A DNA stretch of 64,000 bases from JADJYF01 sp965278995 (GTDB taxonomy: Bacteria; Pseudomonadota; Gammaproteobacteria; Ga0077536). The stretch is from positions 3,658,001 through 3,722,000 of the forward strand of contig OZ257136.1 in assembly GCA_965278995.1 (NCBI GenBank), written 5' to 3'. The stretch's first letter is position 1; each line of letters starts with the position of its first letter. This document shows positions 16,651 to 25,485 of this stretch, one piece after another. The translations under genes and the position numbers were made by a program. The notes under the pieces are model-generated. The model saw only the letters and a list, made by a program, of their open reading frames with translations, did not search any database and was not told the origin of the DNA.

Positions 16651-17496
16651 ATGCTCAAGTGGAAATTCGGCGATACCACCATCACCCAATTGCTCGAACT
16701 GAAAGACGACACCGGCTCGGTGCCGGTCCTGCCGGATGCAACGCCGGAGAATCTCGCCCTGATCCCGTGGCTCAAGCCGCATTTCGTCACGCCTGACAAC
16801 AAGATCATCCTCAACATCCAGATGATGATCATCGAGACACCGGATAGACGCATGGTCGTCGACACCTGCATCGGCAACGACAAGACGCTGAACATGGAAG
16901 CATGGGCAAACATGCAGCGCCCGTTCCTCGACAACCTGCGCAAGCTCGGCTACGAACCCGATTCAATCGACACCGTGATCTGCACGCATCTGCATGTCGA
17001 TCACGTCGGCTGGAACACCATGAAGAAGAACGGCAAGTGGGTGCCGACGTTCCCCAACGCGCGCTATCTCATGGTCGAGCAGGAATTCAACGCCTGGAAA
17101 GATTACAAGGATGATTTCGGCCCGGTCTTCGGCGAATCCGTGCAACCGGTATTCGAAGCCGGACTGGTCGATCTCGTCGCGCCCGATCATCAGGTCGGCT
17201 CAGGCGTGTGGTTCGAATCGACGCCGGGTCATACCCCGGGCCATGTCAGCGTGCATATCGCTTCGCAGGGTCAGGAGGCAATCATCTCCGGTGACATGAT
17301 GCATCACCCCTGTCAGATTGCGCATCCTGAGTGGGTCACGCCTTTCGATTTCGACAGCCCGGCGGCGCTGGCGACACGCAAGGCGTTCCTCGAGCGATAT
17401 GCAGACAAGCCCGTCACGGTGTTCGGTACGCATTTCGCCGATCCGGTCGGCGGGCGCATCGTGCGCGACGGCAAAACCTACCGTCTCGCGGTCTGA
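16651..17496 (+). CDS. MBL-fold metallo-hydrolase
   Basis: A 281-residue metallo-beta-lactamase-fold hydrolase of the quorum-lactonase/alkylsulfatase-like size class. The metal-binding motif is THLHVDHVGW (HxHxDH), a second metal histidine is in STPGHTPGHVSV, an Asp is in ISGDMMHH, and a late histidine is in FGTHFADP. It should hold two metal ions and hydrolyse an ester, lactone or thioester; the substrate is open. The start at 16651 follows GGAGG by nine bases; the in-frame extension to 16567 lacks support. It is divergent from the DUF4331 gene. Confidence 0.85.
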   Translation: MLKWKFGDTTITQLLELKDDTGSVPVLPDATPENLALIPWLKPHFVTPDNKIILNIQMMIIETPDRRMVVDTCIGNDKTLNMEAWANMQRPFLDNLRKLGYEPDSIDTVICTHLHVDHVGWNTMKKNGKWVPTFPNARYLMVEQEFNAWKDYKDDFGPVFGESVQPVFEAGLVDLVAPDHQVGSGVWFESTPGHTPGHVSVHIASQGQEAIISGDMMHHPCQIAHPEWVTPFDFDSPAALATRKAFLERYADKPVTVFGTHFADPVGGRIVRDGKTYRLAV

Positions 17497-17514
17497 GCGT
17501 TACGTTCCTGTCGT

Positions 17515-17540
17515 GATGCCCGCACAGCAGCGCGGGCATC
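17515..17540. terminator. Bidirectional terminator-like hairpin
   Basis: A perfect 9-bp inverted repeat, arms GATGCCCGC at 17515-17523 and its complement at 17532-17540, with an 8-base loop. It lies between the convergent MBL-fold and DsbA-like genes and probably serves both. Confidence 0.65.
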
Positions 17541-17585
17541 CGTTCTCGCCGGCAGCACTACGCGCTGCTGCAGCGCGCATGAGCG

Positions 17586-18272
17586 TCAGCCGGCGCGCCT
17601 TGCGACGCCTATCGGAATAGCCGCCGCGGCCACCCACGGCTCGCCGCCCAGCCACGCATCGCCGGCGAGATACGCCTCGAGCATGGGCAGAGCATCGAAC
17701 CCGAAGAACTGCCGATCGCCGGTTTCCATCGTCGGCACGCCGAATACATTGCGTGCGATGGCCTCCTCGGTATTCGTCCGCAACAGGGCTTTGACCGGCT
17801 CAGTCACAGCGCAGGCCTGCAACGCCGCACCGCCACCCGGTGCCAGCCGTTCGGCGAGTTGATCGAGACGCTCTGGCGCATCCGGTAGCAGACCCGCTGA
17901 CCAGGTGTGGGCGAAAACCGCCAGCCACGCTGCGCTGTCAGCCTCGCCAGGCGTTCCTGCCGTTACGCCCTGTGCGAGCAGCAGTCGCAGCAGCGGCAGC
18001 GGATTGAACGGATGTACGGCTGGCATTTGCAGCGGTAACCCTTGACTGTGAGCGAGCCACGCGACGTGGCGATACGTCCACTCGCGTTTCGGCGGAATTT
18101 CGGCCGGACCTAACTGCCCCCAATGTTTGAGCAGGCCGGCAAACAACACCGGTCGCAGACGAAGTTGTACGGACTGCCGACTGGCCAGCGCCGGCAGCCG
18201 TTGCATGGCGAGACAGGCATAGGGAGAAATGACATCCATCCATACCGTGACGTCCGTCCCCGCCTTATTCAT
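17586..18272 (-). CDS. DsbA-family/2-hydroxychromene-2-carboxylate isomerase-like protein
   Basis: A 228-residue thioredoxin-fold protein of the GST-kappa/HCCA isomerase type. It starts with VTVWMDVISPYACLA, where the S-P-Y takes the place of the CxxC motif, and ends with the conserved FGVPTM and FFGFDALPML. HCCA isomerases use glutathione in aromatic ring breakdown; other members are dehalogenase- or disulfide-type. The substrate is not defined. It is the last gene of an apparent operon with the FAD monooxygenase, peptide deformylase and TauD-like genes, which fits a catabolic role. Confidence 0.75.
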   Translation of the reverse strand: MNKAGTDVTVWMDVISPYACLAMQRLPALASRQSVQLRLRPVLFAGLLKHWGQLGPAEIPPKREWTYRHVAWLAHSQGLPLQMPAVHPFNPLPLLRLLLAQGVTAGTPGEADSAAWLAVFAHTWSAGLLPDAPERLDQLAERLAPGGGAALQACAVTEPVKALLRTNTEEAIARNVFGVPTMETGDRQFFGFDALPMLEAYLAGDAWLGGEPWVAAAAIPIGVARRAG

Positions 18273-18300
18273 CGTGTCATGCTCAACATTTGGGCCTATT

Positions 18301-19518
18301 TCACGCGGCTATTGTCTGGATGTGCTCAGGGCGTACGCCCATGCCGATGATGCGCGCCGTCAATCCCTGCAGCCAGGGCACTGCGCCGAGCACGCGCAGC
18401 GCGGGCGGCGGCGCGAAATCATCGGTCTCATTGAGCACGCTGCTGATGACGCGCCCCTGCATCGCCAATTGCATGCGCTGCGTCACACGCGTTGGCCATT
18501 CGCGCCGCGTCTGCACGGCGGCAAGATCGTCTATCGACAGCGTGCCATTGCGCAAAGGTTCCGCGAGGCGGTTGGCGGTGGCGACGGCGTCCTGAATCGC
18601 AAGATTGATACCGACGCCGCCGATGGGCGACATCGCGTGCGCGGCATCACCGATGCAAAGTACGCCCGGCTGGTACCACTGCGATAGCCGGTCGACTGCC
18701 ACCGAGAGCAGTTTGGCGTCATCCCAGTTCGCGATCCCCTCGACACGATTGGCGACGAATGGAGCGAGCGCCGCAACCCGTGCACGGAATGCCGGCAGGC
18801 CGGCTGCCTGCACGGCCGCCAGCGCACCTTTGGGGATGACGTAACCGCACTGCCAATGACTGGCGCGATTGATCATGATGTAGATGCGCCCGGGCGCGAA
18901 CCGCGCCACGGGCTCGTCCGGATCACCAGGCGCACGCGGCAGGCGAAACCACAGTACGTCCATCGGTGCGCCGAGTTTCTCGACTGTGAGCCCGGCTGCG
19001 GTCCGCACACGCGAATCGCGACCGTCCGCACCGATGACGAGATCGGCGCGGACCGTATATTCGCTGTCAGCCGTGCGCACTTCGGCGCCGACGACGCGAT
19101 CGCCCTCTCTGGATAAACCCTCGACGGTCGCGCCCATGCGCAGCTCGAACGCCGGATAGCGCGCACCCTCGCGGGCGATGAAATCGAGAAAATCCCATTG
19201 CGGCATGAAAGCCACGAACGGCGATCGCACGCGCAGTCGTCTGAAATCGGCGACACGAATTCGCTTGTCGCCGAACTGCGCCGTGAGGTAATAGGTTTTC
19301 TGATGCGGCAGCGCGAGCAGCGCCTCGAGCAGACCGAGTTCGGCAAACAACGCGAGCGTCGACGGATGAATGGTATCGCCACGAAAATCGCGCAGGAAAT
19401 CAGCGTGCTTCTCCAGCACGAGCGTCCGCACACCAGCGCGCGCCAGCAGCAGACCCAGCATCATGCCGGCCGGGCCGCCTCCCGCGATACAACAGGTCGT
19501 GGTGTTTTGCGCGTTCAA
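18301..19518 (-). CDS. FAD-dependent aromatic-type monooxygenase
   Basis: A 405-residue flavoprotein of the PHBH/UbiH type. FAD Rossmann motif AGGGPAGMMLGLLLARAG lies near the N-terminus, a GADGRDSRVR (DG) motif in the middle and GDAAHAMSPIGGVGINLAIQDA (GD motif) at about residue 290. Such enzymes hydroxylate aromatic rings with NAD(P)H and oxygen. The start is taken as TTG 19518, overlapping the stop of the deformylase gene by four bases (TTGA); the ATG-like reading from 19623 adds 35 residues that lie inside the deformylase gene and have no family match. Confidence 0.8.
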   Translation of the reverse strand: MNAQNTTTCCIAGGGPAGMMLGLLLARAGVRTLVLEKHADFLRDFRGDTIHPSTLALFAELGLLEALLALPHQKTYYLTAQFGDKRIRVADFRRLRVRSPFVAFMPQWDFLDFIAREGARYPAFELRMGATVEGLSREGDRVVGAEVRTADSEYTVRADLVIGADGRDSRVRTAAGLTVEKLGAPMDVLWFRLPRAPGDPDEPVARFAPGRIYIMINRASHWQCGYVIPKGALAAVQAAGLPAFRARVAALAPFVANRVEGIANWDDAKLLSVAVDRLSQWYQPGVLCIGDAAHAMSPIGGVGINLAIQDAVATANRLAEPLRNGTLSIDDLAAVQTRREWPTRVTQRMQLAMQGRVISSVLNETDDFAPPPALRVLGAVPWLQGLTARIIGMGVRPEHIQTIAA

Positions 19519-20060
19519 TCGTCGGCGTCTGGCGCCATGCCGGGAAACAGCACGTCGGTATAACCAAAACGCGAGAAATCCCGTACCCGCATCGGATACA
19601 GAATGCCATCGAGATGATCGCATTCATGCTGCACAACGCGGGCGTGAAAACCGCTCGCCTCGCGTTCAATGGTTCGCCCTTCCAGATCGACACCGCGATA
19701 ACGCAGGTGCGCATGGCGCGGCACGACACCACGCAATCCTGGCACAGAGAGACAACCTTCCCAGCCTTCCTCCATGTCGGGACCGAGAGCCGTGAGTTCG
19801 GGATTGATCAGGATCGTCTCCGGCACCGCGTCGGCATCCGGATAGCGCGGATTGCGCGCTTCCGGATCGCGATAACCGAAGATCACGACGCGCAGCGGTA
19901 CGCCAATCTGCGGCGCGGCGAGTCCGGCGCCGTTGGCCGCATGCATGGTTTCGAACAGGTCGGCAACGAGTGCCGCAATCTCCGGCGCACGTGGATCGCG
20001 CACGGGTTCTGCTATCTGCAACAGGCGCGGATCACCCATCCGCAAAATATCCCGGATCAT
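19515..20060 (-). CDS. def: Peptide deformylase
   Basis: A 181-residue peptide deformylase with all three motifs: GAGLAAPQ (residues 44-51), EGCLS (101-105) and QHECDH (144-149). Cys103, His145 and His149 bind the metal and Glu146 is catalytic. It removes the formyl group from new proteins. The usual partner fmt is not here; instead the gene lies inside an operon of a TauD-like dioxygenase, a flavin monooxygenase and a DsbA-like protein. It is therefore probably a second-site paralogue, possibly one that deformylates another compound. Confidence 0.9.
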   Translation of the reverse strand: MIRDILRMGDPRLLQIAEPVRDPRAPEIAALVADLFETMHAANGAGLAAPQIGVPLRVVIFGYRDPEARNPRYPDADAVPETILINPELTALGPDMEEGWEGCLSVPGLRGVVPRHAHLRYRGVDLEGRTIEREASGFHARVVQHECDHLDGILYPMRVRDFSRFGYTDVLFPGMAPDADD

Positions 20061-20073
20061 CGTTCTGTAAACC

Positions 20074-20940
20074 TCAAGCGGATACGATATCGAGCGTCGT
20101 CACGCGGCGTAGTTCGCGGCGGTGCTTGCTGTCGTCGAACGGGCGCGCGCGATGCATGCTCGCGCGATTGTCCCAGATGACGAGGTCGCGATCGCGCCAG
20201 GCATGACGATAAACAAATTGCGGCTGCGTTGCGTGTTCGATCAGGTCGTGCAACAGCAGGCGGCCTTCCGGCACCGGCATTTCCATGATGCGCGACGCAT
20301 GTGCGGCGAGATATAGCGCTTTTCGGCCGCTGCCCCTGACAGTGCGGATGAGCGGGTGATGCGCACCTTTCAGGCGCTCTGCCTCCTCCGGCGAGAAGGT
20401 GAAACCAAGCGTCTCGCGCGAATAAGCAATTGAATGATGGACAGTGAGACTCGCCAGCCGGGCTTGCATCTCTTCCGGCAATGCGTCGTAAGCGCTGCGC
20501 GTATCGGCGAACTCGGTATCCGGCGCGACGGCCGGAATGATACGCGCCGACAGCATCGAATAACGGCCGGGTGGATCCTCGAACGACGCGTCGGTATGCC
20601 ACAGCCGATTGGCCAGACCATACATGCGGCGGCGATCGTTGCCGTCGAGCAGGTCGCCGTTTTCATCAATATTCGAGATATCAGTCAACGCCTCGTTACC
20701 GAAGCGATTCTTGGCCAGCGTCGCGATGCCGGTCTTGGTATGCAGCTCGCCATCGAAACGCTGCGCGAACGCAATCTGTTCGACATCCGTGAACGGCTGG
20801 TCGCGGAACACCAGCACGGCGTAGCGATCCATGCCGTCACGGATCGCAGACAGCGTGTCGCAATCCTCGACCTGGCGCAGATCGACAGCGCTCGCTTCAG
20901 CGGCAAAAGTCGGATGGAGCGGACGAAAACTCAGAGCCAT
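20074..20940 (-). CDS. TauD/TfdA-family Fe(II)/2-oxoglutarate dioxygenase
   Basis: A 288-residue dioxygenase with the iron triad His115 and Asp117 (WHTDASF) and His263 (SMHRARPF), and Arg278 or Arg279 for 2-oxoglutarate. TfdA-like enzymes hydroxylate and cleave ethers such as phenoxyacetates, or taurine. The short N-terminus with SFRPLHPTFAAEASAVDLRQ fits the family. ATG 20940 follows GGAGG by eight bases; the upstream in-frame extension is not supported. It heads the minus-strand operon going down to 17586 and is divergent from the isochorismatase-like gene. Confidence 0.85.
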   Translation of the reverse strand: MALSFRPLHPTFAAEASAVDLRQVEDCDTLSAIRDGMDRYAVLVFRDQPFTDVEQIAFAQRFDGELHTKTGIATLAKNRFGNEALTDISNIDENGDLLDGNDRRRMYGLANRLWHTDASFEDPPGRYSMLSARIIPAVAPDTEFADTRSAYDALPEEMQARLASLTVHHSIAYSRETLGFTFSPEEAERLKGAHHPLIRTVRGSGRKALYLAAHASRIMEMPVPEGRLLLHDLIEHATQPQFVYRHAWRDRDLVIWDNRASMHRARPFDDSKHRRELRRVTTLDIVSA

Positions 20941-21084
20941 GGTGACAGCCTCCGGTAAGGCGCCGATACTAAGGGACCTTGCCATTGCCCATTCTAGATC
21001 GGGAAACTGCCTGATGGCACGGGACCCGCGTTTCATTACTCAACCCGTTTTCCGCACCGTTTGCCTGCCGTTAAGGAATAGAAC

Positions 21085-21714
21085 ATGACCACACCGTACA
21101 TCCGCCTCGACAAACTGAACGCTGCCGTCCTCATGGTCGATCACCAGGCCGGCCTGTTGTCGCTGGTTCGAGATATCGAACCGGACAAATTCAAGAACAA
21201 CGTGCTGGCCCTGGCCGATCTGGCACGCTACTTCAAACTGCCGACGATCCTGACCACGAGTTTCGAGGATGGACCCAACGGGCCGCTGGTCCCCGAGCTT
21301 AAACAGACGTTCCCGGATGCGCCTTACATCGCACGCCCGGGTCAAATCAACGCCTGGGACAATGCGGATTTCGTCGCTGCCGTGAAGGCGACCGGGCGGA
21401 AGCAGCTCATCATTGCCGGCGTCGTCACTGAAGTCTGTGTGGCTTTCCCGGCGCTCTCCGCGCTCGAAGAAGGGTATGAGGTGTTCGTCGTCACTGACGC
21501 TTCGGGCACGTTCGACGCAATGACGCGCGAAGCGGCATGGCAGCGCATGACGCTGGCCGGCGCGCAGATGATGAGCTGGTTTGGCGTTGCCTGCGAACTG
21601 CATCGCGACTGGCGCAATGACATCGAAGGGTTGGGCAGCCTGTTCTCCAATCACATACCGGACTATCGCAACCTGATGACCGCCTATTCGGCGCTGACAA
21701 CGCGAGGCAAATAA
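21085..21714 (+). CDS. Isochorismatase-like cysteine hydrolase
   Basis: A 209-residue isochorismatase-fold hydrolase close to the YcaC group. It has the catalytic Asp in LMVDHQAGL (residue 19), and GVVTEVCVAFPALSALEEGY with the nucleophilic Cys, followed by VVTDASGTFD. Such proteins hydrolyse amides or small ureides; YcaC-like members have unknown substrates. The stop overlaps the start of the alcohol dehydrogenase gene by one base (TAATG), so the two are translationally coupled. Confidence 0.85.
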   Translation: MTTPYIRLDKLNAAVLMVDHQAGLLSLVRDIEPDKFKNNVLALADLARYFKLPTILTTSFEDGPNGPLVPELKQTFPDAPYIARPGQINAWDNADFVAAVKATGRKQLIIAGVVTEVCVAFPALSALEEGYEVFVVTDASGTFDAMTREAAWQRMTLAGAQMMSWFGVACELHRDWRNDIEGLGSLFSNHIPDYRNLMTAYSALTTRGK

Positions 21715-22751
21715 TGCGCGCAGCAGTTTTTCACGCGGCCGGCGAGCCGCTGGTGATCGAAGAAGTGGCGGTGCCCCAGGCAACCTCGGGCGACCTTGTC
21801 ATCGCCGTCAAATGTTGCGGGATCTGCGGATCCGACTTGCACATGGCCGAAATGCATGGGCCGGCCAGCGGTATGACACCTTTGCCACGCGGCACGGTGA
21901 TGGGTCATGAGTTTGCCGGCGAAATAGTCGAACTCGGGCGGGAAGCAGGGAAGTTCAAAGTCGGTCAGCGCGTGACCGCCATGCCGTATTTCGCGTGCGG
22001 CCGCTGCGCACCGTGCCTGACCGGGCTCGGCTACCGCTGCGCCAAGGCAACCTATTCAGCGCTCGGCCAGGAACGCGGCGGCTATGCCGAGTACATGCGG
22101 GTTGGCGTCGCAGAAACTTTGTTGCTGCCTGACGGTGTCGATTATCAAAACGGTGCCCTGGTCGAACCGCTCGCAGTTGGCCTGCACGGCGTCAATGCCG
22201 CACGCCTGCAGCCGGGCGAATCCGTTCTGATCATGGGCGCCGGCCCGATAGGCCTTGCCTGCGCACTGTGGTGCCGGCACTTCGGCGCGAGGCACGTCAT
22301 CGTCTCCGACCGCGTACCGGAACGGCTTGCGCTCGCGACCCGCATGGGCGCAACGGCGACGGTCAATATCGCCAACGAAGACGTCGTCGGCGTCTGCAAA
22401 CGCGAAGCCGGTCAACGGCCGGATGTCGTGCTCGAATGCATCGGCGTCCCCGGTACCCAGCAACTGGCGATGGACTACGCCCCGATGGGCGGCCGCGTCG
22501 TCATCATCGGCGTGTGCATGGCACCCGACACCATCCGCCCGGTCAAAGCAATCACCAAAGAGTTACAGGTGAACTACGTCTACATGTACCGCCGCCAGGA
22601 ATTCGAACTGACCATCGACCTCATGAACCGCGAATTCATCGACGCTTCACCGATGTTCACCGGCAATGTGGGCTTCAGTGAATTTCCGCAGGCCTTCGAG
22701 GCGTTGAAGACGGACAAGACGGCGTGCAAGGTGATGCTGGTGCCGGGGTGA
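21714..22751 (+). CDS. Zinc-dependent alcohol dehydrogenase (MDR)
   Basis: A 345-residue medium-chain dehydrogenase. The catalytic zinc site is CGICGSDLH and GHEF, the structural zinc has the cysteines CGRCAPCLTGLGYRC, and the cofactor fold opens with LIMGAGPIGLACALW followed by an acidic SDR at the end of beta-2, which favours NAD. It resembles sorbitol/threonine/butanediol-type dehydrogenases and should oxidise a secondary alcohol or diol. It is coupled to the hydrolase in front of it; the substrate is unknown. Confidence 0.88.
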   Translation: MRAAVFHAAGEPLVIEEVAVPQATSGDLVIAVKCCGICGSDLHMAEMHGPASGMTPLPRGTVMGHEFAGEIVELGREAGKFKVGQRVTAMPYFACGRCAPCLTGLGYRCAKATYSALGQERGGYAEYMRVGVAETLLLPDGVDYQNGALVEPLAVGLHGVNAARLQPGESVLIMGAGPIGLACALWCRHFGARHVIVSDRVPERLALATRMGATATVNIANEDVVGVCKREAGQRPDVVLECIGVPGTQQLAMDYAPMGGRVVIIGVCMAPDTIRPVKAITKELQVNYVYMYRRQEFELTIDLMNREFIDASPMFTGNVGFSEFPQAFEALKTDKTACKVMLVPG

Positions 22752-22786
22752 CGCGACGAAGGAGCGCAATCTCAACCGCATCTGGG

Positions 22787-24223
22787 TCAAAAATCCCCAG
22801 CCCACACCGCCGGCTTGCGCGTTGCCCACGGACGCACCGTCTCGAGTTGTGCTGCGAGTCGGATCAGAACATCTTCACGCCCAAACGCGGCGGCGAACTG
22901 CGCGCCGATAGGAATGCGCGTTGCTTCGTCGGTGCCCATCGGCACTGACACCGCTGGTTGGCCGGTCAGGTTGTACAGGGCGGTGAATGGCGAGCGGTTG
23001 AACACATGGGTGACCCAGCCGAGGCCGTCGACCGTGTGCTGAGGTTTATTGTATTCACCGATAGGCAACGGCATTTCGGACATGGTCGGCGAGAGAATGA
23101 GATCGTAATTGGCGAACAGTGCGCCGACAGTCCGGCTGACGATATTACGTGTAGCGAGCGCGCCGAGCAGATCGAGTGCCGTTGCCTTGTTGCCATAGCG
23201 GCACACAGCCAGAGTGGCAGGCTCTAGTGTTGTTTCATCTACAGGTCGACCCGTCGCAGCAGCAACAGCGCCCACCCACCCGGCGGTCCCGGCGGTCCAG
23301 AATTGTGCGTGTGCATGAACGAATGCTTCCCAGCTCACGCCAAGCTCGAGCTTGGCCTCTTCGACATGATGCCCCTGCTGTGTGCAGAGTCGCGCGGTAT
23401 CGCGAACAACAGCGGCTATAGACGCAGCAGTCGTTGCGCCATTCAGAGGATCGACGACGAGCCCGATGCGCAGTCTGCCCGGTGCTATCGAGCACTCATC
23501 GAGATAAGGTCGCTCGGGCGGCGCGATGTAATACGGTTCGCCGATGCTGCCGCCCTGCACGAGATCAAGCAGCGCGGCGCTGTCGCGCACGCTTCTGCTC
23601 AAGGCGAACTGAACGGCCAGCCCGCTCCACACTTCGTCCAATGCCGGGCCATTGGATACACGGCCGCGGCTCGGTTTCAGACCAAACAGACCGTTGAACG
23701 CAGCAGGCACGCGTATCGAGCCGCCACCGTCGGTCGCGTGCGCAACCGGCACCATACCCGCGGCGATGGCGGCGCCTGAGCCGCCGCTCGAACCGCCGGC
23801 GTTATATTCGAGGTTCCACGGATTGCGCGTCGCGCCGGTCGCGACCGACTCGGTGGTCGTACTGGTGCCCATTTCCGGTGTCGTCGTACGGCCGATGGTC
23901 GTCAACCCAGCGGCAGTGAAGCGTTGCATCAGATGGGAATCCGCCGGCGAAACACATCCGGCGGCGAGCCGGCTGCCGAGTTCGTTGCGGCGACCCGCTG
24001 TTGCACCGACGATATCCTTGACCAGGAACGGCACACCGGCAAACGGCCCCGACGTCGGTGTCGGGCCATCGTCCCAGCATTCAATGACTGCGTTGACCTG
24101 GCCATTGACCGCCGCGATCGCACGCAGCGCTGCCACTTTCACTTCGGCGGCTGATACGTCGCCTCGCGCAATCAAAGCCGCGAGCCCCAGGCCATCATGA
24201 GCGGCATACTCGGATGTCAGCAT
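22787..24223 (-). CDS. Amidase signature family protein
   Basis: A 478-residue amidase. The Ser-cisSer-Lys triad is visible: Lys69 in GVPFLVKD, the serine pair in AGGSSGGSGAA (about residue 145) and the nucleophile Ser169 in DGGGSIRVPAA. The family hydrolyses amide bonds of small molecules or glutamine in tRNA-dependent amidation; a GatA role is unlikely since GatB/GatC are absent. It converges with the alcohol dehydrogenase and the stop codons are 35 bases apart. Confidence 0.88.
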   Translation of the reverse strand: MLTSEYAAHDGLGLAALIARGDVSAAEVKVAALRAIAAVNGQVNAVIECWDDGPTPTSGPFAGVPFLVKDIVGATAGRRNELGSRLAAGCVSPADSHLMQRFTAAGLTTIGRTTTPEMGTSTTTESVATGATRNPWNLEYNAGGSSGGSGAAIAAGMVPVAHATDGGGSIRVPAAFNGLFGLKPSRGRVSNGPALDEVWSGLAVQFALSRSVRDSAALLDLVQGGSIGEPYYIAPPERPYLDECSIAPGRLRIGLVVDPLNGATTAASIAAVVRDTARLCTQQGHHVEEAKLELGVSWEAFVHAHAQFWTAGTAGWVGAVAAATGRPVDETTLEPATLAVCRYGNKATALDLLGALATRNIVSRTVGALFANYDLILSPTMSEMPLPIGEYNKPQHTVDGLGWVTHVFNRSPFTALYNLTGQPAVSVPMGTDEATRIPIGAQFAAAFGREDVLIRLAAQLETVRPWATRKPAVWAGDF

Positions 24224-24295
24224 CGGTGTCTCCGTCTCTCTCTATCGGTCAGGGTTCAATAGTATCGTGCAACGGGTGCTTACAAGAATGAACCA

Positions 24296-24721
24296 TCAGA
24301 ACGGGCCATCGAGCACCAGGGTCTTACGCTCGATGCACCAAATGCCGTCCTCATTGATCATTTCATCGCGATAGGTACCGGTGGTGACGAGACGCACAAG
24401 GCCGTTCTCGACCGCAGTCAGACTGAGATAGGAGTCGACGCTCGCGCGCTGCCTGTCGAGTGCACGGAAAATAATATTGGTCACACAGTGACGGCGTTGA
24501 TCGGACTGCGTCTGCATGATGCCAGCCAACCAGTCGATGATCGTCTGCCGCCCCTCATACGGTCCCCAGCCGGCGCTGCCGGCGAGTTTGATCGCAAAAC
24601 TCGCGTCGACCGTAAATGTTTCCGCCATCAACGCCAGGTCGCGGGTGTCATAGCTCCACGCATATCGATTCAAAGTTTCGATGATGGCAAGGCGCGCACC
24701 GATTGTGTCGAAATCGCTCAT
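24296..24721 (-). CDS. SnoaL-like (NTF2-fold) protein
   Basis: A 141-residue protein of the SnoaL_4/NTF2-like type: AIIETLNRYAWSYDTRDLALMAETFT is the standard opening helix and strand, with an acidic TVDASF segment, and the body ends in WCIERKTLVLDGPF. Such small alpha/beta cone proteins are either ring-hydroxylase beta subunit-like, or isomerases and dehydratases in polyketide/steroid degradation. ATG 24721 was chosen because GGGAG precedes it by eight bases. Confidence 0.75.
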   Translation of the reverse strand: MSDFDTIGARLAIIETLNRYAWSYDTRDLALMAETFTVDASFAIKLAGSAGWGPYEGRQTIIDWLAGIMQTQSDQRRHCVTNIIFRALDRQRASVDSYLSLTAVENGLVRLVTTGTYRDEMINEDGIWCIERKTLVLDGPF

Positions 24722-24879
24722 GTCGGGGTCTCCCTGTTTACCCGGAGCCAGCATACTGGCCATCGGGATGCGGAACGCTGTACATCAAGGATCATCGTTC
24801 AGCAACTGATTACATGCCAGCCCACCGATCACGGTAGAATCGATCACACCTAATCCATTCCTGAACAGCGCATTCAACT

Positions 24880-25452
24880 ATGAACCCGACGAATCATCCC
24901 GGCGCATCAACTGACCGCGGCGCGCTCGCCAATCTCATTTTCAGCTCACGCTGGATGCAGCTGCCTCTGTATCTCGGCCTGATCGTCGCGCAAGGCGTGT
25001 ACGTGGTGCTGTTCATCAAGGAACTGTGGCACCTGATCCATGGTGCCATAAGCCTTGGTGAACAGGACATCATGCTGATCGTGCTTGGTCTGATCGATGT
25101 CGTGATGATCTCCAACCTGCTCGTGATGGTGATCGTGGGCGGTTACGAAACGTTCGTCTCGCGACTCAATCTGCAAAGTCATCCCGATCAGCCAGAATGG
25201 CTGAGCCATGTGAATGCGTCAGTGTTGAAAGTCAAACTGGCGATGGCGATCATCGGTATTTCGTCCATCCATCTGCTCAAGACGTTCATCGAAGCGGGAT
25301 CCATCGGCTTGGAAGGGGCACGGGCGACCTCCACCGGCGTGATGTGGCAGACCATCATCCACATGGTCTTCATTCTCTCAGCCATCGGCATCGCCTGGAC
25401 CGACTACATCATGCAGCAGACCAGCAAACTCGGTAAACAGGAGCATCATTAA
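24880..25452 (+). CDS. YqhA/UPF0114 family membrane protein
   Basis: A 190-residue inner-membrane protein with four hydrophobic segments at about residues 25-50, 60-90, 120-140 and 155-175, matching the UPF0114 (TIGR00645, YqhA) family, including the SRWMQLPLYLGLI and DVVMISNLLVMVIVGGYETF segments. Its function is unknown; it is widespread in proteobacteria. It is transcribed alone and converges with the luciferase-like gene. Confidence 0.85.
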   Translation: MNPTNHPGASTDRGALANLIFSSRWMQLPLYLGLIVAQGVYVVLFIKELWHLIHGAISLGEQDIMLIVLGLIDVVMISNLLVMVIVGGYETFVSRLNLQSHPDQPEWLSHVNASVLKVKLAMAIIGISSIHLLKTFIEAGSIGLEGARATSTGVMWQTIIHMVFILSAIGIAWTDYIMQQTSKLGKQEHH

Positions 25453-25485
25453 TGGCGCCACTGGCGCTGCGTCGCCGATAGCGCG

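Noticed and set aside
18301..20060. Def as part of the fmt-def-rsmB housekeeping cluster
   Set aside because: No fmt, rsmB or dprA near; neighbours are catabolic oxidoreductases.
22787..24223. Amidase as GatA of the tRNA amidotransferase
   Set aside because: gatB and gatC are absent and the sequence around the triad is that of a general amidase.
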